64,000 nucleotides of DNA from Hydractinia echinata (lineage: Eukaryota; Cnidaria; Hydrozoa; Anthoathecata; Hydractiniidae), in the NCBI GenBank assembly GCA_030067915.1, contig JASGCC010000271.1, positions 124,001 to 188,000 on the forward strand, given 5' to 3'. This document shows positions 10,552-20,610 of the stretch, in pieces. Under the pieces are notes generated by a model that saw only the letters and a program-made list of their open reading frames with translations, did no database searches and had not been told where the DNA came from. Every line of letters starts with the position of its first letter. The stretch's first letter is position 1. The position numbers and the translations under genes were made by a program.

Positions 10552-12547
10552 CTAATGCTCTGACATAGATGTAATAACGTTCTTATTGTTATATTCATAA
10601 TCAATGTTTTCCAAATAAAGAATTTTTTCCTTTAGTTCGTCCATATTGTTTTTTCCCATTTGAATAATATCTAATTTAAAAAAAGATTCCAGAACAGCAA
10701 GTGGCAATACCAGTGTATGTTCGTTAAAACATAATTTGCAATGATAAAAGCACGAAGTTTTATCACTACGCATTGTGTGTTTGCAATGTGGGCATGTAAC
10801 TATTTTGACTCCAGGCTGAAGAACCACAGACTTTTGGCAATTTGTACACCCAGGGTAGAGTTCAAGCTCTAAATTTATGGTCTCTGGACAACATAATTCA
10901 TTTACGATTTTTGTTGTCATTTCACCTGACAGATAAGTTTGATATCTAACAGGGCTCAAAATCGGTGAAGTATCGTTGGAATCTGTAACCGAAAATGTGG
11001 TCATTTTTGTAGTCGACAGTTTCTGTCCATAAAAGTTCCTTAGACTAAGATTTGTGATACTGTATTGCTTTTCCTCAATAACAGAATCAATTAAATCATT
11101 CCACACTGTGAACTTTATGTCTCCTGTTCCGTCATAAAGAACCGCCTCACGTAGAGGCAATTCTCCATTTGAAGTTGTTACCATTATCAATTCTTCGAGC
11201 CATTTTAACGATCCAACAACATCATAGGTTCCAACGTTTTGACACAGGATTTCTTTTATTGGTGTAACTGCACTAGAATCATACGAGAATGTCACCTGAT
11301 TCGAAGTTTGAATCCTGCTCCCCCGGAAAGAATTGAAGAAAAAAGTTCCTGTGGTGGAAGAAGGTGAAAGGTTTGAAAACTGCACTGGTTGCGATGAAGA
11401 CTTGTAACCTGTTAACAATCCAATTGATATGCTTGGATTTGAGTTTTTCATGATTCGAATGATTACATTTTCCGTTTCCGTGGTTTTCATCAAAACATCA
11501 ATGAATTCATTACCAGATTTAGATACATTTGAGTTAACCGTCACTATGTAACCATGAATATCTGTAATATAATGTACAAAAAAAAATTGAAATGCAAATA
11601 AAGCTCTGGTCATCAAATAGCAGAATGTAGATTTCTTAATTATACATACAAATGTATTTGTGTTATGTCTAAGCAAAACAGTAAAGTTATATTTAAGCTT
11701 TAGAGGGACTTGTATTAATAACAGATTAACGGTTTCTGATTTGATTGCTAAAACAATGACAATGAGTAATATAATAATTACTTTGAATTATTAAAGATAA
11801 ATCATACCAATTAGAGTTGGAGAAGGAGAACTTTTAAATCGTTTATTTGGAGATGGCGACATTGGTGGAGAGAATCCAGTGAAGAGCTTTGTTGGAGTGA
11901 AGGGTGGTGATTTCAGGTCATTTGAGGTTTGTAGATTCTCAGCATCTTTACGTGTGACCTTAATAGGAGTGACTTGTGTTGATTTGGATGGATCGAAGTT
12001 ACTTGGTGACTGAATATTCTTGTATTTTTGCTGGTGAGCTTGGTTGGAGTAACTTGTGGTGATTTGGATGGGTCCAAATTACTTGGCGATTGAATATTCT
12101 TGTTACTTTTGTTAGTGAGCTTGGTTGGAGTAACTTGTGGTGATTTGGATGGGTCCAAATTACTTGGCGATTGAAGATTCTTGTTATTTTTGTCATTTAG
12201 CTTCATTGGGGTGACTGATTTGGATGAACTTTTAGTATCAGGAGAGAGATCGCTGTTTTTGAGATGAGCTGCATTTAATAGAACAAACAAAACATTTAAA
12301 AGAGTTTTAAAACATTGTATTACGTATATGAAAAGTTGAAATTTTACATGAAGACGGGATGGAATTGAGCAATAACAAAAAGAAATAAAAATAATAATGA
12401 AAAAGAAAGAAAGAAAGAAAGGAAAAGAAAGTAAAACTTACATGTAGATTGGGAATGTGTCGGCTGTTGCTGCTCGAATTCCAAAGGATTTTTTGTTCTC
12501 GATTTTTTCCCTTTATATTTAAGTGATTGTTTCTCTTTTTTATTCAT
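10552..12547 (-). CDS. Helentron RPA1-like ssDNA-binding protein, three exons, one frameshift
   Basis: Proposed exons on the minus strand are 12547-12442, 12268-11808 and 11561-10552. Donors are GTAAGT at 12441 and GTATGA at 11807; acceptors follow AATGCAG and ATTACAG. Phases agree at both junctions once a single missing base near 12027 is allowed for. Exon 1 encodes a Lys-rich, nuclear-signal-like N-terminus. Exon 2 holds three copies of a repeat of about 27 residues with SNLDPSKSPQVTPTKLT. Exon 3 opens with an OB-fold start (DIHGYIVTVN), has a second OB-like region with DGTGDIKFTVW, and ends in a zinc ribbon with CTNC, CPHC and CKLC pairs, as in RPA1 C-termini. It would coat single-stranded DNA during rolling-circle transposition. 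The copy at 40 kb lacks this gene. Exons are predicted from sequence only. Confidence 0.8.
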
Positions 12548-12700
12548 TTTTACTTTAAATCTAACATTTGAAATATATAAATATATATCTTATGACAAAT
12601 CCTCCAAAAGCTATCAAATCACATGGCAAATTGACGGGATTTACGAAAATTAGAACTTAACCAAAGCTTTTCCCCTTAAAACACTGTACAATTTATGGCA

Positions 12701-12952
12701 TCATAAAATTAAAAAAATCGTTACTTTGACAGAATCATGTTGTGAAAAAAAGACTTTCTCAACTTCAGCCTCCACCCTATATTTTGAAAAAAGTGATTGT
12801 TTAACATAAACATGATCCAAAATAGAACCACTAATGAAAGTTGGTCTTTCAATTAATTGGTCATACAATTTTAAGACATTTCTCAAGTTTTCATTTGGTT
12901 GAAAGTCACCTACAATTAAATCAATATTATGTGTGCTGGTTAAATATCTCAA
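12701..12952 (-). pseudogene. C-terminal half of the Helentron endonuclease (EEP) domain, frameshifted
   Basis: This frame continues the endonuclease begun at the end of the large Rep-helicase frame, but in another reading frame. A one-base indel near 12955-12975 separates them. It carries the GDFQPN motif (Asp-x-Asn of exonuclease-endonuclease-phosphatase enzymes), a LDHVYV block and a terminal QHD block where SDH is usual. Together with the NVQSL and ETQL motifs at the end of the previous frame this makes an AP-endonuclease-like domain. As written, the catalytic residues are on two different frames. Confidence 0.75.
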
Positions 12953-15900
12953 AAGGTCATAAACTCAGGAATCAAAGTGTTGTTTTTCCTATAAAGAAGC
13001 ATTACTGTCAATTCAAATGTTCCAACATTTGTTTGGAAAATTGAAAAACCATTTCCATCAAATTCACGAACCAAATCTATTTTATCTTTATAATAAACAG
13101 CCAAACCTAGAAATCTATCCTCATTGTTATTTAAAATATAATTAAAATTGTCTATATGAACATCAGTTAGTTCGCTTGTTAATTGGGTTTCAGTACAAAG
13201 GATGATGTCACTATTTGTAAATGATGAATCAGATCTCATATCAACGATATGTCTACTTAAAGATTGTACATTACAAATTTTGAATTCTAAAAATATATTA
13301 CTTTCTAATTGATCTTCATCATTTAGACTTTCTAATATTTGTTCTTGTCTAAGATAATCATATTCTGTTTTTACCCTTTCATCTACTACTATAACTTTTT
13401 TATCAAATTTGCCTGTTAAAAACAATCCCTCTAGTGAAGTTACACGGCTTATTCCTACATAAAATTGACCTGGATTAAATGACCTTTGTTTTAATAAATC
13501 ACAACTTAAAACGATTTGATCCAAACTAAGACCTTGAACTTTGTGTACTGTACATCCCCACGATAATGTCAAAGGAAATTGAGTTCTTTTAATAGCTGGT
13601 GCACTATCACGCTTTGCATTTGTTCTAATATCAAGTGTTACTCTTTCAATAGGAACAGCATCAAAATGTCTTCCTAATTGACTCTGCTTTTTTTTAAGTC
13701 CAGCTTTAGGATCATCAAACTTAATGATAATAGCTTCAACTTTCTCATTCTTGTAATGAATGTGCATAATAGTTCCAACTTGCCCGTTATTTAGATTGTC
13801 AGATAAGTCAACGTTGCTTGTAAGCATAGTTCTGGCCCCAATTTTTACTTTTAGATGAAAAATTAAACCTTTAGTTTGACTCAAAGACATGTTCAAAATT
13901 CTATCGTATATATGATTTGGAACAGAATTTGGTACTTGGTCTATAGCTTCAATTGTTAGAACAGTTTGATCGATCATTTCCAACATTGTCTGATTATGTA
14001 CCCGTGCCGGTTCATTTTCTGCAAAAATATGTAAGGCATCTACAGGGTAATTGTCATCTGTTTTATCAAAAACCCTTGAGCCTAAAACATTGATATCCCT
14101 CTCACTTAATTCACCAATACGAACATTATTCAGTAAATCAATAAATGAAGAATCCTCTCTTTGTCTCATGACCTCAGTCAATTCACAAAATTTGAAAGTT
14201 CTCCACAGATGATGTACATTAAATATTTCATCATAGTAGTCAGCATATATTGGTTTTTGGAGAACTGGAGGAAGTTGATAAAGATCATCAACAAAAATCA
14301 TTGTAATCCCAGCAAATGGAACCGAACTGTTTTCAGCATAGCCAAAAATATCGACTAGTCTCTGATGAACATATAGCATTAATTTATTAGATACCATTGA
14401 AATCTCATCAATTATTATCATCTTCAGTTCCTCATATTTGATTCTCAAAGCACATCTTTTTTTATCAGACAATTTGGGCACATGCATTCCTCTACATTCA
14501 ACTGGGATTCCTAATCCTGAATGAATTGTTGTTCCTGAAATATTAATAGCAGCTACACCAGTTGGGGCTAATAACAAAACTTTGGGTTTCTCAACAGATG
14601 AAGTTCTGAAATTTAATGTTTTAGAAACGGATGAATATAATGTTTTAATCAAAAAACGTTTTCCAGTACCTGCATTTCCTGTAACAAAGAGTCTTAATGG
14701 TGGAATTTTCAAGGTACTGTCAGCAGATCTGTTTTGTACACTTTGCCTTGCCGATCTATTAACAACATTAAATATCGCTCTTTGTTTTGGGTTTAATTGA
14801 GAAATCATTAAGTTTATTTCTTCATTAGAAAAAGATGAATTTTCAGAAACTGAAGCAGTAGGAAAATTTTCACAAGCTTCTTCAACTAAATTTTCTTGCA
14901 AATCATCATTTTCTTGCTCAGAAAAACTATCAGTTGTTCTAGAGTGAGACGTAAAGTGAACTAATGAATCCTCAACTAGATTGCCAAATGGTTCAAATTT
15001 TTCCCTGTTCTGATTTACAATAGCTAATACATCTGGTTGGTTTAATTTTATCGAAAAACTCTTTTCTTCGCTTGACAAAAGTTCTTGTTCGTGTCTAAAT
15101 GGGTAAAATAGCATTAGTAAGTGATGTGCATGTTTTTCAGGTTTCAAAGTAGCACTTGGAGTGTGATAACGTAGAATTTTTTTAACCGAACGACATCTCA
15201 TCTTATCTTTTGATTTCATCAATGGGATAATTTTAGGGTATGAGAGAGGACCTTCAATATTATCATCAACAAGTACTTCAGGTTGACTATCATTGTCTTC
15301 CCGAGGTTTACTTTCAAGGACATAAAATGCTAGAAATTCTGCATAACAAATTTCATCTAAAACACTAAATTTTCCTCCTTTGAAATTTTTATCTGGGCGC
15401 TCCATGTATCTATCTAAATTGTTTTTTTTAAAAACATCAGTACTATCCTCTGGAAGTTGAGACAACTCATCTTTAGATTTACAAACTTTGTATCTCTTTT
15501 CAGGCAAGTTAGAATTAGCAAATGTTACAATAGGAAACGTTTTTCTCAACCAAAGTTGTGGCATTAGCTGATAAACTGCTTCTTGTAAAGAACATTGCCG
15601 GTGTGTCAAAAAAGCTATTGCCAATTTTTTCATTCTATCTTTATAAGAAAGGTTTTCAGATTCATTTGCTGCATTTTTCATTGCTACAGAAGATTCAGTT
15701 TCACATTTAGAAAAATACGAACACATATAAGTTACAGCTTTGTAATAGTTAAAAACAGGCTGTATATCAATATTCGCCTCCCAAGCTTGTAAACCGGTTG
15801 TAAAATAATTATTTACGAAACACGAATTTGGCGGTCTAAAAATATGAATTTCAAAGTCAGTATCGGGGGAAATAGACAAAGCCCAATAGTAATCATTTTC

Positions 15901-17541
15901 TGTAATTCCTAATGCATCCAAAATATCAGATATAGAACTTTCTTTATAAGATGGCCTGTGTGGATCAAGGTATTCATCAATATACAACTTAACTTCCTTT
16001 AATATTGAGTGCCGTTTGTTAAGTATCTCTAATTTTTCATTTTCTGGAAGTTCATCATTGAGAGGTTCAGCACAAATTGTTCTATTAGTAAAATACCTGC
16101 CATAACGGAAGCGACAAGGAATATTCTTATATTTTCTACAAGATCGTGAATGGCAATGTGATTGATATTTGCTAACTAATTGATTAAGCTCAGGCTCAGT
16201 GTCTTTATCAGGCAAATCTACTCTAACAATAGAATCAATAAAATCAATACATTCTTGTTTGGTTTCTCTTGTTAACAAAGGAGCATCTTTTACCCATATA
16301 AAGCAATGTACATGAGGTGAACCTCGAAACTGAAATTCAGCTTTTATTGCATAGTTTTCTACATTTCCTAAAGGACTGTTTTTGTGGATAATGATTTCCT
16401 TAAAAAATGTTTCAACTCTATATTGAAAGTGTCTAGCCACTAACACAGGGTTACTATTCAAAATTTCACATTTTTGAAAGTAGTCGATTTCACTGTTTTC
16501 ATCTAAGTTCAAGCCGTTTAATCTAGAAATAATTAGAATCAACTCTTTCCAGCGCAAGTCAGCACAAGATAACGTAAGAAAAAATGTTGGTAGTCCCAAT
16601 TGAACATCATCAAGAACATCATGTAAAAAGTTTTTCCAGTATGCAGGAGTACCTTTAATAGCTTTCATGAAAGAATAACCCTTATCTTCACAAACAATAG
16701 AACGAACTGTTTCATTTAAATTATTATTTAATTGACCAGCATTTATGCTTCCCTTTACCTTTGTCGTAGCAATATTTATCTGGTTAAATAAATTGACCTG
16801 TCGCAAAATATAGTGGGCAAAGAAAATGTAGTCACCATTGGAGGAAAACCTTTGAGTATAATTGAAATATTTGACAGGAGACAACAAGACTTCTCTTGTT
16901 ACTTTATAACCAAATCTACCTTTGGGTAAGAGAAATGGAAATGCCTGTTCTTCACAAAATTGGTCATTGAAAAATGATTCAGGGGTTTTGTTTTGACCTG
17001 GAGCTATATCTAACACATTTTGTGAATTGTCATAAATATTCGGAATAACACACATTTCATTACTATTTGTTCGTTCTAAATCTAAAGGACTGTTACCTTC
17101 TAAATGCTCATCGTTTTCATTCTCAACAACAATTTCAAATTCACCTTTTTCTACAATACTTTCTATATCAGATAAACAAAGAAGATCTCGATTAATATTA
17201 TCTAAATTGATAAGAACGTTAGAATAAAAACGATTATGTTCCTTCAGATTGTTCAAAGCTATTTCAAAAAAACACGGACGAACACTTTCCAAATAAACAT
17301 GTCCTTTAAATTCGATTTTTCTTTTCAACTTAACTAGTACAACTCCATCATTGTCAGCAGATCTAAGTAAAACATTTGAAACTGCATCAGCTTGAATTGG
17401 AATATTGCATACGGCACCTCTAATTTTTGGCTGTTGACCTTTCGGCATAATGGTTATTTTTTTGAAAAGAATTCTTTTTGAGATTAAGGTTCTTTCTAAA
17501 CGATTCAAACGTTCCAAAATGTCTGGAATGGGATCTAGCAT
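12949..17541 (-). CDS. Helentron Rep-helicase protein (DUF6570, HUH Rep, PIF1 helicase, start of endonuclease)
   Basis: Open frame of 1530 residues. Residues 1-150 are DUF6570-like (ILFKKITIMPKGQ, KIRGAVCNIP). About 200-620 is the Rep region: FFLTLSCADLRW, the HUH motif PHVHCF (H410, H412) and the two-tyrosine motif YMCSYFSK (Y605, Y609). About 920-1400 is a PIF1-family helicase: Walker A GNAGTGKR near 955-962, Walker B IIIDEIS, DDLYQLPPV, VHKVQG and YVGISRV. The C-terminus enters an AP-like endonuclease (NVQSLSRHIVDMRSD, LCTETQL). The protein would nick, unwind and transfer a single strand. Walker A ends in Lys-Arg instead of Lys-Ser/Thr, and motif III has Asp-Asp where Gly-Asp is usual (first Asp about 1085), so helicase activity is doubtful. 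The annotated Met is internal to the ancestral protein: upstream coding sequence is cut off by a homopolymer frameshift. Confidence 0.9.
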   Translation of the reverse strand: MLDPIPDILERLNRLERTLISKRILFKKITIMPKGQQPKIRGAVCNIPIQADAVSNVLLRSADNDGVVLVKLKRKIEFKGHVYLESVRPCFFEIALNNLKEHNRFYSNVLINLDNINRDLLCLSDIESIVEKGEFEIVVENENDEHLEGNSPLDLERTNSNEMCVIPNIYDNSQNVLDIAPGQNKTPESFFNDQFCEEQAFPFLLPKGRFGYKVTREVLLSPVKYFNYTQRFSSNGDYIFFAHYILRQVNLFNQINIATTKVKGSINAGQLNNNLNETVRSIVCEDKGYSFMKAIKGTPAYWKNFLHDVLDDVQLGLPTFFLTLSCADLRWKELILIISRLNGLNLDENSEIDYFQKCEILNSNPVLVARHFQYRVETFFKEIIIHKNSPLGNVENYAIKAEFQFRGSPHVHCFIWVKDAPLLTRETKQECIDFIDSIVRVDLPDKDTEPELNQLVSKYQSHCHSRSCRKYKNIPCRFRYGRYFTNRTICAEPLNDELPENEKLEILNKRHSILKEVKLYIDEYLDPHRPSYKESSISDILDALGITENDYYWALSISPDTDFEIHIFRPPNSCFVNNYFTTGLQAWEANIDIQPVFNYYKAVTYMCSYFSKCETESSVAMKNAANESENLSYKDRMKKLAIAFLTHRQCSLQEAVYQLMPQLWLRKTFPIVTFANSNLPEKRYKVCKSKDELSQLPEDSTDVFKKNNLDRYMERPDKNFKGGKFSVLDEICYAEFLAFYVLESKPREDNDSQPEVLVDDNIEGPLSYPKIIPLMKSKDKMRCRSVKKILRYHTPSATLKPEKHAHHLLMLFYPFRHEQELLSSEEKSFSIKLNQPDVLAIVNQNREKFEPFGNLVEDSLVHFTSHSRTTDSFSEQENDDLQENLVEEACENFPTASVSENSSFSNEEINLMISQLNPKQRAIFNVVNRSARQSVQNRSADSTLKIPPLRLFVTGNAGTGKRFLIKTLYSSVSKTLNFRTSSVEKPKVLLLAPTGVAAINISGTTIHSGLGIPVECRGMHVPKLSDKKRCALRIKYEELKMIIIDEISMVSNKLMLYVHQRLVDIFGYAENSSVPFAGITMIFVDDLYQLPPVLQKPIYADYYDEIFNVHHLWRTFKFCELTEVMRQREDSSFIDLLNNVRIGELSERDINVLGSRVFDKTDDNYPVDALHIFAENEPARVHNQTMLEMIDQTVLTIEAIDQVPNSVPNHIYDRILNMSLSQTKGLIFHLKVKIGARTMLTSNVDLSDNLNNGQVGTIMHIHYKNEKVEAIIIKFDDPKAGLKKKQSQLGRHFDAVPIERVTLDIRTNAKRDSAPAIKRTQFPLTLSWGCTVHKVQGLSLDQIVLSCDLLKQRSFNPGQFYVGISRVTSLEGLFLTGKFDKKVIVVDERVKTEYDYLRQEQILESLNDEDQLESNIFLEFKICNVQSLSRHIVDMRSDSSFTNSDIILCTETQLTSELTDVHIDNFNYILNNNEDRFLGLAVYYKDKIDLVREFDGNGFSIFQTNVGTFELTVMLLYRKNNTLIPEFMTF

Positions 17542-17559
17542 TAATTTATTGACTACAGC

Positions 17560-17783
17560 TTGTGGAGGAGTATTGTTTTTTTAAGATGTTTATCACAAGT
17601 AATGCGGACATAATTACATTGGTCAAAGCTTTCAATTTTCATGGAATAAATCGTAAGATGCTTGATATTGTGTGGAGACAAATTTCTTCACAGACTTTTT
17701 ATAAAGACATCTATGACAAACAACACATATATAATATGGTCCTTCCTGAATAGCATTTTTTAAAACAGATACTCTCGAAACAT
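17560..17783 (-). pseudogene. Helentron N-terminal zinc-finger segment, frameshifted
   Basis: This encodes the region just before DUF6570: a YYICVVCHRCLYKKSV block and, further on, an ITCDKHLKK block, giving Cys/His pairs typical of this position in Helitron proteins. A run of seven A on the minus strand (T run near 17576) puts it one base out of frame with the Rep protein; one more A would join them. This copy also has an extra base near 17639 that breaks the finger itself; the 43-kb copy is open here. Confidence 0.7.
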
Positions 17784-17789
17784 TAAGAT

Positions 17790-19832
17790 TTTTTTTTGCT
17801 TTTCGTTCTCTACATTTTGCTTTTTCAGTTTCTGTTTGTTTTCGTTCTCTACATTTTGCTTTTTCAGTTTCTGTTTGTTTTCGTTCTCTACATTTTTCTT
17901 TTTCAGTTTCTGTTTGCTTTTCGTTCTCTACATTTTGCTTTTTCAGTTTCTGTTTGTTTACGTTTTCTACATTTTGCTTTTTCAGTTTCTGTTTGTTTTC
18001 GTTCTCTACATTTTGCTTTTTCAGTTTCTGTTTGTTTTCGTTCTCTACATTTTGCTTTTTCAGTTTCTGTTTGTTTTCGTTCTCTACATTTTGCTTTTTC
18101 AGTTTCTGTTTGTTTTCCTTCTCTACATTTTTCTTTTTCAGTTTCTGTTTGCTTTTCGTTCTCTACATTTTTCTTTTTCAGTTTCTGTTTGCTTTCGTTC
18201 TCTACATTTTGCTTTTTCAGTTTCTGTTTGTTTTCGTTCTCTACATTTTGCTTTTTCAGTTTCTGTTTGTTTTCGTTCTCTACATTTTTCTTTTTCAGTT
18301 TCTGTTTGTTTTCGTTCTCTACATTTTGCTTTTTCAGTTTCTGTTTGTTTTCCTTCTCTACATTTTTCTTTTTCAGTTTCTGTTTGCTTTTCGTTCTCTA
18401 CATTTTGCTTTTTCAGTTTCTGTTTGTTTTCGTTCTCTACATTTTGCTTTTTCAGTTTCTGTTTGTTTTCGTTCTCTACATTTTTCTTTTTCAGTTTCTG
18501 TTTGTTTTCCTTCTCTACATTTTTCTTTTTCAGTTTCTGTTTGTTTTCGTTCTCTACATTTTGCTTTTTCAGTTTCTGTTTGTTTTCGTTCTCTACGTTT
18601 TTCTTTTTCAGTTTCTGTTTGTTTTCGTTCTCTACATTTTGCTTTTTCAGTTTCTGTTTGTTTTCGTTCTCTACATTTTGCTTTTTCAGTTTCTGTTTGT
18701 TTTCGTTCTCTACATTTTGCTTTTTCAGTTTCTGTTTGTTTTCGTTCTCTACATTTTGCTTTTTCAGTTTCTGTTTGTTTTCGTTCTCTACATTTTTGCT
18801 TTTTCAGTTTCTGTTTGTTTTCGTTCTCTACATTTTGCTTTTTCAGTTTCTGTTTGTTTTCGTTCTCTACATTTTGCTTTTTCAGTTTCTGTTTGTTTTC
18901 GTTCTCTACATTTTGCTTTTTCAGTTTCTGTTTGTTTTCGTTCTCTACATTTTGCTTTTTCAGTTTCTGTTTGTTTTCGTTCTCTACATTTTGCTTTTTC
19001 AGTTTCTGTTTGTTTTCGTTCTCTACATTTTGCTTTTTCAGTTTCTGTTTGTTTTCGTTCTCTACATTTTGCTTTTTCAGTTTCTGTTTGTTTTCGTTCT
19101 CTACATTTTGCTTTTTCAGTTTCTGTTTGTTTTCGTTCTCTACATTTTGCTTTTTCAGTTTCTGTTTGTTTTCGTTCTCTACATTTTGCTTTTTCAGTTT
19201 CTGTTTGTTTTCGTTCTCTACATTTTTCTTTTTTCAGTTTCTGTTTGTTTTCGTTCTCTACATTTTGCTTTTTCAGTTTCTGTTTGTTTTCGTTCTCTAC
19301 ATTTTTGCTTTTTCAGTTCGGTTTGTTTTCGTTCTCTACATTTTGCTTTTTCAGTTTCTGTTTGTTTTCGTTCTCTACATTTTGCTTTTTCAGTTTCTGT
19401 TTGTTTTCGTTCTCTACATTTTGCTTTTTCAGTTTCTGTTTGTTTTCGTTCTCTACATTTTGCTTTTCAGTTCTGTTGTTTCGTTCTCTACGTTTTTCTT
19501 TTCAGTTCGGTTTGTTTTCGTTCTCTACATTTTTCTTTTTCAGTTTCTGTTTGTTTTCGTTCTCTACATTTTGCTTTTTCAGTTTCTGTTTGTTTTCGTT
19601 CTCTACATTTTTCTTTTTCAGTTTCTGTTTGTTTTCGTTCTCTACATTTTTCTTTTTCAGTTTCGGTTTGTTTTCGTTCTCTACATTTTGCTTTTTCAGT
19701 TTCTGTTTGTTTCCGTTCTCTACATTTTGCTTTTTCAGTTTACGTTTGTTTACGTTTTCTACATTTTTCTTTTTCAGTTTCGGTTTGTTTACGTTTTCTA
19801 CTTTTTTCTTTTTGAATTTCAGATTGATTGCG
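17790..19832 (-). repeat. 39-bp coding minisatellite, about 52 copies
   Basis: A 39-bp unit is repeated without interruption. On the minus strand it reads as 13 codons for ETEKAKCRERKQT or, in a second variant, ETEKEKCR(E/K)RKQT. The unit length is a multiple of three, so copy-number change keeps frame. Variants with GCA (Ala) dominate the middle; GAA (Glu) variants lie near the edges. Scattered one-base indels occur, mainly at both edges (near 17915, 18130, 18380, 19220, 19310 and 19460-19505). It sits between the C76 protease and the zinc finger and would encode a charged, probably helical linker with one Cys per 13 residues. Confidence 0.95.
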
Positions 19833-20531
19833 TTTTCTACATTTTTCTTTTACAGTTTCAGATTTTTTTCTTAGTTCCTCTGTTTCTAATCTGTAAGCTA
19901 ATTTAGCATCAAAATTAGGTGCATTATCCAACTGAATCTTTATATATTGAACAGCAAAACATACATATTCTTCATTAACATCTATAAAATACGTTTCTAA
20001 AATGTGTTGTTCTAAAGATTTCCTCGAGGAAAATTTTAATAAAACTGAAAAACCATCAGGAATAATTTCTCCATTAATGTTACGACTATGTGAGTCAAAC
20101 AAAAAGTAATGTCTAGAATTCCAAGTGACTGACATTGTTAAGCCCCTTAAAGTAAATAAAAAACCTGAAGTATCTATGGGAATGTCCTGGAATAAAAAAG
20201 ACAAATGCAAATTGGTTATGTAAACAGGGTGAACACGATACTGTTGGAAAACAGCCTTAAAGTTTGTAGAGTTTTTGAACATAAACTGTCTAGTTAATTC
20301 ATCCATAGCAACATAACCATCAATTTTTAAACTTTCGTAAATCACATCACCATTTTCTAGAATAAAATCCATATCTTTACTATTCCAAATAGCTTGGCTT
20401 TTAATCAATGTAAACGCAACTGAAGATAATGCATTACAAGTACATTGCCTACCAGCTGTTAATCCAAATCTCTCGTTTCCTTGATTGTAAGAACCTTGAA
20501 CTGACTTTAAAATGTTTCCTTGCAACGACAT
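19740..20531 (-). CDS. Helentron C76-like (herpes tegument-type) cysteine protease
   Basis: Frame of 263 residues. The N-terminal part matches the C76 peptidase/deubiquitinase pattern: VQGSYNQGNERF, then GRQCTCNAL with the nucleophile Cys about residue 29, and later YFLFDSHSRN, where the Asp-x-His pair (about 143 and 145) completes a Cys-Asp-His triad like that of herpesvirus large tegument proteins. Such domains are known in Helitron2-type elements, where the role is unproven (removal of ubiquitin or polyprotein cleavage). From about residue 215 the sequence turns into the 13-residue charged repeat. The frame ends at a TAA that arises from a substitution in a repeat unit; beyond it the same frame stays open for many more repeats. 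The identical stop is in the copy at 45 kb. The start is the first Met after the 57-bp repeats. Confidence 0.75.
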   Translation of the reverse strand: MSLQGNILKSVQGSYNQGNERFGLTAGRQCTCNALSSVAFTLIKSQAIWNSKDMDFILENGDVIYESLKIDGYVAMDELTRQFMFKNSTNFKAVFQQYRVHPVYITNLHLSFLFQDIPIDTSGFLFTLRGLTMSVTWNSRHYFLFDSHSRNINGEIIPDGFSVLLKFSSRKSLEQHILETYFIDVNEEYVCFAVQYIKIQLDNAPNFDAKLAYRLETEELRKKSETVKEKCRKRNQSEIQKEKSRKRKQTETEKEKCRKRKQT

Positions 20532-20610
20532 GTTATATAAATGTTAGAACTAACTTTGTTACATTATAAATTTAACTTGTGATTATTGTAAATTACTTTT
20601 TGTGACTTGT

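Noticed and set aside
17796..19906. Three overlapping plus-strand open frames of 650-690 codons, and the same at 43199-45282
   Set aside because: They run antisense through the 39-bp minisatellite, whose unit lacks plus-strand stops in all three frames. The Phe/Leu/Ser-only composition is a by-product of the repeat. The coding sense is minus, between the C76 and Rep parts of the Helentron.
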